64,000 nucleotides of DNA from Candidatus Avelusimicrobium stercoris (lineage in GTDB: Bacteria; Elusimicrobiota; Elusimicrobia; Elusimicrobiales; Elusimicrobiaceae). The position numbers were made by a program, and so were the translations under genes. This document shows, in pieces, positions 40,596-49,496 of this stretch. The stretch spans positions 1-64,000 of the forward strand of contig DJFE01000021.1 in the NCBI GenBank assembly GCA_002432025.1. The letters run 5' to 3'. Every line of letters begins with the position of its first letter. The stretch's first letter is position 1. The notes under the pieces were generated by a model that was not told where the DNA came from, made no database searches, and saw nothing but the letters and a program-made list of their open reading frames with translations.

Positions 40596-43306
40596 TAGGC
40601 CAAATCCTCCAACGAAGCCGTAACCTGTGCCAAAGTAAGGCGTGCGGCAGCCAGTTCGTTTTTGGTCTTTTCTACCTGCTCTTTGGGAGCGTTTTTAATG
40701 AAACTTTCCTGCGAAAGTCTGGCTTCGCGCGAAGCAATGTTCGCTTTGGCGATAGCAAGGTCCTTTTCCAAGCGTTTCTTTTCCTTTTCAAAGTCAATTA
40801 AGCCCGTAAGCGGTACATAAATGGCGATGTTGCCCGCCACCGCAGTAGCCGTTTGCTTGGGTTTAGGTAAATTAACGCCGATATCCAATTTTTCAATTTT
40901 AGCCATTAATTTAATGTATCCTTCGTAAGCCTTTACAACCGCTAAATCCGCCTCGTTCTTGGCAGACAAAACGGCCGCAATTTTGAGCCCCGGCGGCACA
41001 TTGAACTGCGCGCGGATGGTGCGGATTTCGCGCGTAACGTTTTGCACAGCCTGCATTTTGGCTACGGCTTCGGTATTGACCCAAGCGGGGTTAAATTCCG
41101 GATAAGACTGGTTGAGCAAGAACTCTTCCGTCTCGCCAACATACGGGCGCAGAGAGGCGGCAATTTCTTCCGTGATGTACGGAATTAACGGGTGCAAGGC
41201 CTTTAACGTGCCGTACAAAATGTGTACGCAAAGCGCCATAACCTGTTCTTTTTCCGCCGTTTGGAAGCGTTGTTTGGCCAGTTCTACATACCAGTCGCAG
41301 AAATCGCCCCACAAAAAGTGGTAGAGCGTATTGGCCGTCAGCGCGAGGTTGTATTTTTCAATGCCTTCGCGAGCGGTTTTGATAGCGTTGGTGTAGCGGT
41401 CTAAAATCCATTGGTCGGCCAGTTCCGTAAGGTGTTCCGGCATTTTGAGCGGGCCCGTTAAGCCTTCCATATTCATTAAGATAAAGCGGGAAGCGTTGTA
41501 AATCTTGTTGCAGAAGTTGCGCGCACCCGTAATGCTTTCCTCGGAATACGGAATATCCTTGCTGGGCACGGCCTGCATTAAGAGCGAGAAGCGTACCGCA
41601 TCGGTACCGTATTTGGCGGTCATATCCAAGGGGTCAATTACGTTGCCCAAGGATTTGGACATCTTCTTACCGCGTTTATCGCGGATAATCCCGTTCAAAT
41701 ACACATCTTTAAAGGGAAGTTTGCCCGTAAAATCCAGCCCCGTCATTACCATACGGGCTACCCACAGGTACAAAATTTCGTACCCGGTTACCATTACGCT
41801 GGTAGGATAAAAGTGTTCCATTTCGGGCGTTTTTTCCGGCCAGCCGAAGACAGACATCGGCCACAGCGCAGAGGAGAACCAAGTGTCCAATACATCAGGG
41901 TCCTGCACCAAATCGTGCCCGCCGCAAATGGGGCATTTTTCGGGCTTTTTAAAGGATACAATCGGCTTTGCGCCGTCTTCAAACGATACCTTGGTTAATT
42001 GTTCGTGGCCCTGTTGGTCGGTAGCAAAGGTGAGGCCTTTTTCGCTGCAATGGCGGCAGTACCACACCGGGATACGGTGGCCCCACCAAATCTGGCGGGA
42101 AATACACCAGTCCTGGATGTTTTTAAGCCAGCCCAAAAACGGGTTTTTCCAACTGGCCGGGTGGAATTGCAATTCGCCCGATTCCGCGGCCTTAATGGCC
42201 GGGGCGGCCAGTTTGTCCATTTTGACGAACCATTGTTCGCTCATAAAGGGCTCAATGGGGCTGTGGCAGCGGTAGCAGGTGGAAACGGCGTTGTTGTATT
42301 TTTCTTCTTTTACAAGTAGTCCGGCTTCGTCCAAATCCTTTACGGTTTCCTTGCGGCAAAGTTCGCGGTCCATACCCAGATATTTTTCGGGGCAGTTAAT
42401 CATCTTGCCCTTGTCGTTGATGACGGTCATAATGGGCAGGTTGTGGCGTTGGCCGACTTCGTAGTCGGTGGCGTCGTGCGCCGGGGTGATTTTTAAGGCG
42501 CCCGTGCCGAAGCCGAGTTCTACGGCTTCATCGGCGATAATCGGAATCGCGCGGTTGGCGAGCGGGATAATAACTTTCTTGCCCACCATATTTTTATAGC
42601 GTTCGTCCTTGGGGTTTACGGCAATGGCGGCGTCGGCGTAAATGGTTTCCGGGCGGGTAGTGGCAATGACGATACCGTCAGAGCCGTCCTCGCCTTTATA
42701 GCGCAGATACCACAATTTGCCCGCGTGCTGTTCGTGTTCTACCTCAATATCGGATAAGGCGGTGGAACAGCGCACGCACCAGTTGATTAAGCGTTTGCCG
42801 CGGTAAATATATTTCTTTTCCCACCATTGGCGAAAGCACTCGTAAACGGCTTGCGCGCGTTTTTCGTCCATTGTAAAGCGGATGTCGGACAAATCCAAGG
42901 CCCAGCCCATTTTGCGGAATTGGTTGAAAATGGCGTTGCCGCACTCCTTGTACCAATCCCAAACGGTTTGTACAAAGGCTTCGCGGCCTAAGTCGTGGCG
43001 GGATTTGTGTTGCTCTTTGGCGAGTTTCTTTTCAATGACGTTCTGTGTGGCAATACCGCCGTGGTCCGTACCCGGTACCCAATAGGCGTCTTCGCCGAAC
43101 ATACGGTGGGCGCGGATTAAAACATCCTGTAACGTGTTGGTGGACGCGTGCCCCATATGCAGCGCACCCGTAATGTTGGGCGGCGGGATAACAATAACAA
43201 AGGGTTTTTTGGTTTTATCGTTTTTGGCGGCAAACAATTTGGCGTTTTGCCATTTGTCGGCCAATTTTTGTTCTACTTCTTGCGGTTCATACGCTTTGGG
43301 TAACAT
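40595..43306 (-). CDS. valS: Valyl-tRNA synthetase
   Basis: 903 residues. Class I motifs: PPPNITGALHMGHA (HIGH type) near residue 40 and KMSKSLGN near residue 555. The CP1 editing domain is present (TTRPETIYADAAIAVNP, PAHDATDYEVG), followed by zinc-type cysteines (CPICGGHD), the anticodon-binding region and a C-terminal coiled-coil arm (EKEKKRLEKDLAIAKANIASREARL compressed to the usual heptads). Charges tRNA-Val. The leader carries a GCGTGA/TCACGC hairpin 31-49 bases upstream; no T-box was found. Confidence 0.97.
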   Translation of the reverse strand: MLPKAYEPQEVEQKLADKWQNAKLFAAKNDKTKKPFVIVIPPPNITGALHMGHASTNTLQDVLIRAHRMFGEDAYWVPGTDHGGIATQNVIEKKLAKEQHKSRHDLGREAFVQTVWDWYKECGNAIFNQFRKMGWALDLSDIRFTMDEKRAQAVYECFRQWWEKKYIYRGKRLINWCVRCSTALSDIEVEHEQHAGKLWYLRYKGEDGSDGIVIATTRPETIYADAAIAVNPKDERYKNMVGKKVIIPLANRAIPIIADEAVELGFGTGALKITPAHDATDYEVGQRHNLPIMTVINDKGKMINCPEKYLGMDRELCRKETVKDLDEAGLLVKEEKYNNAVSTCYRCHSPIEPFMSEQWFVKMDKLAAPAIKAAESGELQFHPASWKNPFLGWLKNIQDWCISRQIWWGHRIPVWYCRHCSEKGLTFATDQQGHEQLTKVSFEDGAKPIVSFKKPEKCPICGGHDLVQDPDVLDTWFSSALWPMSVFGWPEKTPEMEHFYPTSVMVTGYEILYLWVARMVMTGLDFTGKLPFKDVYLNGIIRDKRGKKMSKSLGNVIDPLDMTAKYGTDAVRFSLLMQAVPSKDIPYSEESITGARNFCNKIYNASRFILMNMEGLTGPLKMPEHLTELADQWILDRYTNAIKTAREGIEKYNLALTANTLYHFLWGDFCDWYVELAKQRFQTAEKEQVMALCVHILYGTLKALHPLIPYITEEIAASLRPYVGETEEFLLNQSYPEFNPAWVNTEAVAKMQAVQNVTREIRTIRAQFNVPPGLKIAAVLSAKNEADLAVVKAYEGYIKLMAKIEKLDIGVNLPKPKQTATAVAGNIAIYVPLTGLIDFEKEKKRLEKDLAIAKANIASREARLSQESFIKNAPKEQVEKTKNELAAARLTLAQVTASLEDLA

Positions 43307-43403
43307 AGTTTCTTCCTCGGTTTTTTGAATTTGCGTGATGTGCCTTCACGCGTAACCTATATATATTTTACCAATTATGCCGCCCTACGACACGGCATAA
43401 AAA

Positions 43404-43428
43404 ACCCCGGGGCTTGCGTCCCTGGGGT
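43404..43428 (-). terminator. Terminator of the phosphoethanolamine transferase gene
   Basis: ACCCC and GGG paired to CCC and GGGGT (one wobble); on the minus strand followed by TTTTTTA. Confidence 0.8.
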
Positions 43429-43433
43429 GTAAA

Positions 43434-45089
43434 TTATTTTTGTTCTTGCGGAAGCGGTAAGGTGCGGCACGAATCAAAGAAGTCTAATTTCGGGTCGTAC
43501 ACCTTGCTTTGGGATTCCATTAAGGTCAAAAGCGAGTGGGAAATATTATCGTGTGAGAATTTTCCTTCCGCAGCTTTCTTTTTAAGACAAGCGTAATCAA
43601 TATGGTCGGATTTCTTCATTACGTCGCTCATCCAAATTACCATCGGCACGCGGGTTTGCGTTTCGGGCGCAATCGCGTACGGGATTCCGTGCAGATATAC
43701 GCCGTTTTCACCCAAGGATTCCCCGTGGTCGGATACATACATCATCCCCGATTCCCATTTGGGGTGTTCCTTTAATATATTAATCACGCTGGCGGAAATA
43801 TAATCCGCGTACAAAATGGTGTTGTCATACGTGTTGACGATTTGCTCGCGTGTACAGGTTTGAATTTCCTCCGTGTCGCAGGTTGGCGTGAACTTTTTGA
43901 ACTCTTGGGGATAGCGGCGGAAATACGTCGGACCGTGGCTGCCGATGGTGTGCAGAACGATAAACAAATGTTCGTCCTTGGAGTTCTTTAAATAATCGCG
44001 CAGTTCACCCAGCATAATTTCGTCGTGGCAGTAGAGCCCGTCGCAATATTTTTTATTTTTTACGTCCATTTCTTTGTTGGGTACGCGGGTGCAAACGCCT
44101 TTACAGCCGTTGTCGTTTTCCAGCCAAAGTACCTTGTAGCCCGTTTGCTGTAACAAGTCCAACAGGTTTTCGGTATAGCGGGCATCGGTGGGGTTAAAGC
44201 CGTCGCGCGTGGCGAACGAGAAAATAGCCGGTACGGAAACCGCCGTAGCCGTGCCTGCCGACGTAACGTGCTGGAAATTGACGATATCTTCTTTGGCCAG
44301 GCGCGGGTTGGTTTCCCGTTCATAGCCATTTAACGAGAAGTTTTGCGCGCGGGCCGTTTCACCCAGTACGAGCACAAAAACCGTTTTCTTTTCGTCGTGG
44401 TAGGGGACGTGTTTGGCATCTTTGTCCAATTTGGTAAACGGGCGGCGGTGTTGGGCTTCTATCTGGAAATAGCGTACTGTGGCATACACATAGTTATGCG
44501 GAATAACCAAGCGGCGCACTTGGCGGTTGTTGCGCCCGAAGGAAGCGTATTCCTTATAAACAAACGGCGCTAATACCACCAGGCACAAAAGCAAAATGCC
44601 CACGCGGGCCAAGCGGGCGGTTAATTCTTTAAAAAAGGGTTTAAAAATAATTTTTACGCGGCACAAAATAAGCGACGGCAAAATACCCAATAAAACCAGC
44701 CACGAAACGGAACGCAGGGTGATTAAATCCTTTACTTCGCCGGGGTTGGTTTCAAAGGTGTTGCGAATCATATCCGCATCAATAAATACGCCGAACTGAT
44801 AGGTTAAATAGTTGACGGCCGCCGACACGATAAGAATCAGCACCATAAGCGGCTTGCCGACATACGGTAATAACAACACGCAAAAGGCCGCATAAATAAC
44901 GGTAAAAATCAATATAGGTAAGGACAATAAAAATACGCCGTCCGCAAAGCCGGAAACGCTGACGTGTGTAAAAACGAAACGCCAAAAACTGATGTTCATT
45001 AGTAGCAAGAAATAGGCGGATAATATAGCCACCAAGCGGGTAGCGGGGACTTCGGGCCTGCGGGCAAGCAAGGATAGCAGTTTCTTCAT
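43434..45089 (-). CDS. Phosphoethanolamine transferase (EptA/alkaline phosphatase superfamily)
   Basis: 551 residues from the ATG at 45089 (AGGAA upstream). About five N-terminal membrane helices (residues 18-180), then a periplasmic sulfatase-like domain. Zinc/catalytic landmarks: LGETARAQNFSLNGY (E244), SAGTATAVSVPA with the nucleophile Thr region (277-288), HTIGSHGPTYFRRYP, and SDHGESLGENGVYLHG. Transfers phosphoethanolamine to lipid A or core LPS, which implies an LPS-type outer membrane. The two cysteines that flank the Thr motif in most EptA proteins (SCGT, VPCM) are both Ala here. Monocistronic. Confidence 0.9.
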   Translation of the reverse strand: MKKLLSLLARRPEVPATRLVAILSAYFLLLMNISFWRFVFTHVSVSGFADGVFLLSLPILIFTVIYAAFCVLLLPYVGKPLMVLILIVSAAVNYLTYQFGVFIDADMIRNTFETNPGEVKDLITLRSVSWLVLLGILPSLILCRVKIIFKPFFKELTARLARVGILLLCLVVLAPFVYKEYASFGRNNRQVRRLVIPHNYVYATVRYFQIEAQHRRPFTKLDKDAKHVPYHDEKKTVFVLVLGETARAQNFSLNGYERETNPRLAKEDIVNFQHVTSAGTATAVSVPAIFSFATRDGFNPTDARYTENLLDLLQQTGYKVLWLENDNGCKGVCTRVPNKEMDVKNKKYCDGLYCHDEIMLGELRDYLKNSKDEHLFIVLHTIGSHGPTYFRRYPQEFKKFTPTCDTEEIQTCTREQIVNTYDNTILYADYISASVINILKEHPKWESGMMYVSDHGESLGENGVYLHGIPYAIAPETQTRVPMVIWMSDVMKKSDHIDYACLKKKAAEGKFSHDNISHSLLTLMESQSKVYDPKLDFFDSCRTLPLPQEQK

Positions 45090-45196
45090 TTTAATATTCC
45101 TGTTTTTAATATATGTATATTTTACCAATTTGGCAAATTACTAGCCTAGGCCCGGGCAGGCTGTGCAAATGGCCCCGATTATGCCATAATATAAAT

Positions 45197-45463
45197 ATGG
45201 AAAACAAAAACTTGGTCCGCACGGAAGAAATTATAGAGCCCGAAATTTTGGACGAAAACGGTAACCCCATTGGGGGGGAGCATACGCCCAAGGATTCCGC
45301 ACGCCGCAAAGGCGACAATGGGGGAATCTTCGGTGGAATTTTGGTGCTGGCCTTTGGGTTTATTATGACGCTCCTTGTGGCAGCGTTTAGCATTTTTGTC
45401 TTGGTTCCGCTAATGCTTATCGGGCGTGTGTTGGGCTTCCAAATGCGTACATTTAAACGCTGA
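45197..45463 (+). CDS. Small single-span membrane protein
   Basis: 88 residues. A charged N-terminal half (RTEEIIEPEILDENGNP) precedes one long hydrophobic helix (residues 45-76, GGIFGGILVLAFGFIMTLLV...) and a short basic tail RTFKR. No family recognised. No Shine-Dalgarno; CATAAT ends six bases before the ATG, so it may be leaderless. It lies between the phosphoethanolamine transferase gene (divergent) and tRNA-Ser. Confidence 0.5.
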   Translation: MENKNLVRTEEIIEPEILDENGNPIGGEHTPKDSARRKGDNGGIFGGILVLAFGFIMTLLVAAFSIFVLVPLMLIGRVLGFQMRTFKR

Positions 45464-45539
45464 TTTCAACGAAAACTTTTCCACCTGCACATTTTTTTGC
45501 TATAATAAACAAGTAGTCATTAGACCGCACACCAATTTT

Positions 45540-45626
45540 GGAGAGGTGGCCGAGCGGTTTAAGGCACAGTCCTGGAAAGACTGCATACGGGAAACCGTAT
45601 CGAGAGTTCGAATCTCTCCCTCTCCG
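45540..45626 (+). tRNA. tRNA-Ser (anticodon GGA)
   Basis: Acceptor GGAGAGG/CCTCTCC with discriminator G45626, D-arm GCCGAGCGGTTTAAGGC, anticodon loop CTGGAAA with GGA at 45574-45576, long class II variable arm ATACGGGAAACCGTAT, T-arm GAGAG-TTCGAAT-CTCTC. CCA is not encoded. A TATAAT box at 45501-45506 precedes it. The accessory island starts just downstream. Confidence 0.97.
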
Positions 45627-45654
45627 TATCTTTTTTATAACCTTTAGAGCAAGT

Positions 45655-45683
45655 ACCCCAACGGAAAATTCTTTCGTCGGGGT
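45655..45683 (+). terminator. Terminator after tRNA-Ser
   Basis: ACCCCAACG/CGTCGGGGT stem (one mismatch) followed by TGTTTT. Confidence 0.75.
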
Positions 45684-45817
45684 GTTTTGCGTTATTCCAC
45701 TAAAATCTGCTCTAAATGACGGTTTAGAGACGGTACAATGGAAAAAAGCACTTGTGATGCTCTGTTTGTCAAAAAAGAAGTGGAAATTTGTTGCTTGTAT
45801 TATATATTTGATATACA

Positions 45818-46801
45818 ATGAGCATTATGAGCCGCGTAAGTGTAGATGATTTTTGTGAAGAAACAGAATGTATATATGAAGGCGAGCATTATTCGGTGCG
45901 GGATAATGGCGCTGTAATGCGCCATGCCCGACCAGGAAAACGTGTACGCCCTCTAGATAATCAATGGACTTTTGGAAGGCCAAATGCCTTAACAGGGTAT
46001 ATGGAAATAGCTTCTGTTCGAGTTCACAGAATTGTTGCTACTGCCTTTCATGGAGTTCCTCGCAATAAGGAAGATGTGGTTGATCATATAGATACAAATC
46101 GGCGCAATAATCGTCCCGAGAACCTTCGATGGTTGAGCCGGTTGGAAAATGTACTTAAAAATCCTTATACACGTAAAAAAATAGAATATCTTTGTGGTAG
46201 CATAGAGGCGTTTTTAGAAAATCCAAAGTTATTGCCTCTAAGTAAAGAAGACTCTAATTTCAATTGGATGCGAACAGTAACGAAGGAAGAGGCCGCTAAT
46301 TGTTTGCACAATATGGAACGTTGGCGAGTTAAGGAACATACTACTCCAAAAGGAACTATGGGGGATTGGATTTTTAAAGACCTAAAGGAGCAACAACCTC
46401 AAGTAATAGACTCTCGAATAGTTTCTTTAACGCCAGGAGCTTTTCAAAAGGATTGGCACATTCCTTCGGAATTTCCTCTTTGTCCTATGAATGTGGAAAG
46501 GGAGAATCCATTATTAGGTTATGCTCACAATCTCCAAAAAGGTAAGGTTTTCTGTAAAAATAAACATTATGAGTCTATTTTAGAAGATTTTGTTATATCA
46601 AAGGATAATAATACTATTTGGATTATTTGTTCCAATGAAACAAATATGAAACCGTGGTCAGCATCAAAAATTATATTTGATAAGGGGTTTGTTCATATAT
46701 CATTAGGTTCATTTTTTGAAAGAAATGGAGCTGAAAAAACAGTGACTCTTGATAGAGGCTTAGTCTGGCAAGGACCTGATGGAATAGATGACTATTGCTA
46801 A
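45818..46801 (+). CDS. HNH endonuclease with long C-terminal domain
   Basis: 327 residues. A short N-terminal beta module (YSVRDNGAVMRHARPG) leads to the HNH site: H70 in VRVHRIVATAFHG, then VVDHIDTNRRNN (D89-H90) and ENLRWL, the pattern of phage-type HNH nucleases. A conserved segment follows (IEYLCGSIEAFLENP ... NFNWMRTVTKEEAANCL). Residues 180-327 are unassigned. DNA cleavage in defence or mobile-element biology is likely. No ribosome site is visible; a second ATG at 45827 is equally possible. The next gene follows after 21 bases and is probably co-transcribed. Confidence 0.72.
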   Translation: MSIMSRVSVDDFCEETECIYEGEHYSVRDNGAVMRHARPGKRVRPLDNQWTFGRPNALTGYMEIASVRVHRIVATAFHGVPRNKEDVVDHIDTNRRNNRPENLRWLSRLENVLKNPYTRKKIEYLCGSIEAFLENPKLLPLSKEDSNFNWMRTVTKEEAANCLHNMERWRVKEHTTPKGTMGDWIFKDLKEQQPQVIDSRIVSLTPGAFQKDWHIPSEFPLCPMNVERENPLLGYAHNLQKGKVFCKNKHYESILEDFVISKDNNTIWIICSNETNMKPWSASKIIFDKGFVHISLGSFFERNGAEKTVTLDRGLVWQGPDGIDDYC

Positions 46802-46822
46802 ACTGATTAGGAAAAATTAATT

Positions 46823-47386
46823 ATGCATAATGTAGCAGAAGAAATAACTGGAGAATGGTTACGTTATATTAAAGGATGCAATTTTGTGGAATATAACGTG
46901 AAGGGCCCTCATCAAACTGAAATAGACGTTATCGGTCTGAAAATGGCTGAAAATACTATATATGTTTGTGAAGTGGCAGCGCATGTTCAAGGTTTACAAT
47001 ATGTAAACACAAAAACTAGTCAGCCCAATACAGCAAATAAATTTATCCAAAAGTTTAAAAAAGATAAAGACTATATTGATAAACATTTTCCTCATTTTAA
47101 AAAAATTTATATGTTGTGGAGTCCGGTAGTAAAAGTATCTAGAACAGGAGCGAAATATAATGCCCTGCAAGCCGTAAAGGATGTTCAACTGCAGTTGCAA
47201 AGAGAACTTCATATCCAACTCGAATTGGTGGTTAATGAGCATTATCTAGCCGCTATTAACCAGTTAAAGGAATACGCTTCTAATATTAGTTATGATTTGA
47301 GTAAATCAGCTGTTTTACGCTATCTTCAAATAGAGGGTTGCTTGCAAAAATATGCTAGTAAACTAAAGGAAGAAAATAAACTATAA
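46823..47386 (+). CDS. PD-(D/E)XK nuclease-like protein
   Basis: 187 residues. N-terminal half fits the restriction-nuclease fold: E6/E7 in VAEEITGEWL, D35 in TEIDVIGLK, then E50-V-A-A-H in IYVCEVAAH. The usual lysine of ExK is replaced by Ala, as in a subset of EVxxH-type family members, so catalysis is uncertain. Conserved MLWSPVVKV segment follows. C-terminus helical. AGGAAAA ribosome site. It pairs with the HNH gene upstream; the two may act together, but no partner function is known. Confidence 0.6.
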   Translation: MHNVAEEITGEWLRYIKGCNFVEYNVKGPHQTEIDVIGLKMAENTIYVCEVAAHVQGLQYVNTKTSQPNTANKFIQKFKKDKDYIDKHFPHFKKIYMLWSPVVKVSRTGAKYNALQAVKDVQLQLQRELHIQLELVVNEHYLAAINQLKEYASNISYDLSKSAVLRYLQIEGCLQKYASKLKEENKL

Positions 47387-47457
47387 ATTGCCGCATTCTA
47401 TATCAAACGAAATAGAGAGGATTATTTTTACTTTCTTGTTAGGTTATCGGCCGTTTT

Positions 47458-47890
47458 TTAAATTATTTCTTTTAACTCCAGAGGTTCAATATATTTTTGA
47501 GGAATTGTTTCAAAACCCAAATATGCCCCTAAAATTTGTTCGGTTACGCTGCCGGTAGAATCGCTGTCGCCGGAGTGATTCACGGCGGTTAAAACTCCTT
47601 TTTCAAAATCGTTGCTGTATTTGAGGGCGCAATAAACGGCGATTGCCAGCGTTTCCTCCGCCACCCAACCTTGTCCCAACAATTTAAATGCATTATCAGT
47701 GGGGGTTTTTAGATGTGCAAGTGTTTGCGCTTGCGCAATCAGCATTAGCCATTTAGCCATTGTTGGAGAAATTTGTTTTTAGCGCAGGTAATCGCATCTG
47801 CGGTAAATAAAGTCTTTTGGGTATCGTCTGATATTTGGGCGATATTATTTGTGAGTACATAATCTGTTAGGCCGTCAGAACCATACTTAT
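47458..47890 (-). pseudogene. Decayed ADP-ribosylglycohydrolase (DraG family)
   Basis: Minus strand, two frames. About 47770-47890 encodes KYGSDGLTDYVL and IAQISDDTQKTLFTADA, the N-terminal metal-site region. 47458-47760 encodes the C-terminal region with GWVAEETLAIAVYCAL and the diagnostic NHSGDSDSTGSVTEQILGAYLG. The start, and the piece between the two halves, are missing and the frame changes near 47760. A remnant, not a functional enzyme; normal length is near 300 residues. Confidence 0.78.
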
Positions 47891-47902
47891 AAAATTTGTT
47901 CT

Positions 47903-48718
47903 CTATATATTGTAATCTACCAACCTTTGCATATTATCTATTTGGAACTCACAAAGTTTTTGGCGGACTTGCCGTAAATCTTGGATGTTAAGAGTGATGT
48001 CAGAAGTATTGTTTTCCAACCAAGAGTGCTTCCACATAGGCCAGCTTGGATATATGAATCCAATATAATCCCCATATTCTGAAGAAAAACGGTAGTTATT
48101 TTCATCGTATAAATCATCCATATTTAGATAATATGGATTACCTAATGCATTATTTCTTTGTTTATCCATATATACAAATACAAAAATCGGTTTTTGTAAG
48201 CGTTTAGCTAATTTGGGCAAAATAAAACAGTGCTCCCCCTTCCACTCTTGTAAAGACAGAGAAAAGAGAGTGATATCGTGTGTATCGGTAAAAATGGGCG
48301 TTTTGGCACTACACCACTCTAATCTGCTTGTAGATAATGTTTGTATGGATTGATGGATATTTTCCTGTTGTGTAACATCGGCTTTTTCCAGAGAAGAAAG
48401 AGAATGAAAGGAATATCCGCTTTCTAAAGACAATAACCATTGAAAGTCTTTTTGAGGAGTTATATGGGGACTTCGTATTCCAATGCTTATGGACTGATGT
48501 ATAAAATGCCATAAAAGCCACGTCCGAAAGTGTTCAAGCGCCATATAGTGGCGGCTTCCTATAAAGATATAACACTCCCCGGGAACAAACTCCACAAAAA
48601 AATCTTTTAATTGCTGGCTGGGGCAAGGGATTCCTCCTTGTTCGTGTTCAACAGGGTGCCATGTGTTTTGTAGTTTTTGATTGTATTCTTGGATGATATT
48701 TTGGATAGAATCACACAT
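47903..48718 (-). CDS. Degenerate DnaB-fold protein, partner of the next gene
   Basis: 271 residues. The order of segments follows the DnaB RecA domain (a beta strand ending ECYIFIG where the P-loop should be, then LPKLAKRLQKPIFVFVYMDKQ, YLNMDDLYDENNYRF, YGDYIGFIYPSW, compare the DnaB LSDLRESG and DVVLFIYR regions), but the P-loop lysine and the acidic Walker B are lost. It probably binds without hydrolysing ATP, as a structural partner. It lies ten bases after the ATPase-competent paralog. An unrelated function cannot be excluded. Confidence 0.45.
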   Translation of the reverse strand: MCDSIQNIIQEYNQKLQNTWHPVEHEQGGIPCPSQQLKDFFVEFVPGECYIFIGSRHYMALEHFRTWLLWHFIHQSISIGIRSPHITPQKDFQWLLSLESGYSFHSLSSLEKADVTQQENIHQSIQTLSTSRLEWCSAKTPIFTDTHDITLFSLSLQEWKGEHCFILPKLAKRLQKPIFVFVYMDKQRNNALGNPYYLNMDDLYDENNYRFSSEYGDYIGFIYPSWPMWKHSWLENNTSDITLNIQDLRQVRQKLCEFQIDNMQRLVDYNI

Positions 48719-48727
48719 AATAATATC

Positions 48728-49483
48728 CTATTTGTCGGTAATTATTCCACATTCTTGGTTGAAGTGTACATTCAGTTGTGTGCGTATAGAATGTTCACTA
48801 TGAACTACGATATTTAATTCGTTTTCTCGTTGAGTTTTCTGGATAAAAATCAATAACTCATTAGAAAATATTTGCATTGAAGCAGAAAGTAAATCTAATA
48901 AATTAGAGGGACTCCCTGTAAATTGTTGTTTACACTGTACCGATATTAATACGGCAATTTGTAATTCTTGGGCCAGTTCGCGCAATTTGCCTAGTATATA
49001 ATTTGTGTCTTTTTGGGCCCCTTTAATTAACTGAAAATAATCTATGGCTAGTAATTTAAGATTTATATCTGTTTGAGATAATTCTTTATGCAGTCGGCGG
49101 GTTTTTCGGCAAATTTCTTCTATGTCAATGGCAGGAGTATCATCAATATACAAGGCGGATTTTTGTAATTTCTCTAATGTCGGTTGAATGATCTGCTGGT
49201 ATTGTTCCTTGGAGAAATATCCCTCTCTCAACTGTGCAATTTTAATATTGCAGCATTTTCCTACTAGTCGTTCAAATAAACTGTTTTTCCCTATTTCTAT
49301 AGAGAAAAATACTGTTTGAATGTGTTGGGAGACTGCCGTATTTGCTATTACATTTGTGATAAAGGCCGTTTTCCCTTGGCGTGGCTGTGCAGTTATGAAA
49401 GTAAGTTTTCCTATTTCTAAACCGCTGATTTCAGCATCTAATGATTTAATTCCTGTGGGGACAAAATGATTGTATGTAGTCAT
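48728..49483 (-). CDS. DnaB-like RecA-fold ATPase (helicase C-terminal domain only)
   Basis: 251 residues. PTGIKSLDAEISGLEIGKL entry, Walker A A32-QPRQGKT39, VFFSIEIGKNSLFERLVG, LYIDDTPAIDIEEI, Walker B LLAIDYFQLI, then LRELAQELQIAVL and the LLDLLSASMQIFSNELLIFIQ stretch that matches the DnaB C-terminus. The N-terminal collar/primase-binding domain of replicative DnaB is absent. AAGGAGA precedes the ATG. Could be an element replication helicase or an ATPase partner in defence. Located between the recombinase and a degenerate paralog. Confidence 0.75.
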   Translation of the reverse strand: MTTYNHFVPTGIKSLDAEISGLEIGKLTFITAQPRQGKTAFITNVIANTAVSQHIQTVFFSIEIGKNSLFERLVGKCCNIKIAQLREGYFSKEQYQQIIQPTLEKLQKSALYIDDTPAIDIEEICRKTRRLHKELSQTDINLKLLAIDYFQLIKGAQKDTNYILGKLRELAQELQIAVLISVQCKQQFTGSPSNLLDLLSASMQIFSNELLIFIQKTQRENELNIVVHSEHSIRTQLNVHFNQECGIITDK

Positions 49484-49496
49484 ATTTTCTCCTTTT

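Noticed and set aside
45540..45640. tRNA-Ser 3' end as an attachment site repeated at the island's right end
   Set aside because: I found no copy of the tRNA tail near 59040-59250; serine recombinases do not need one.
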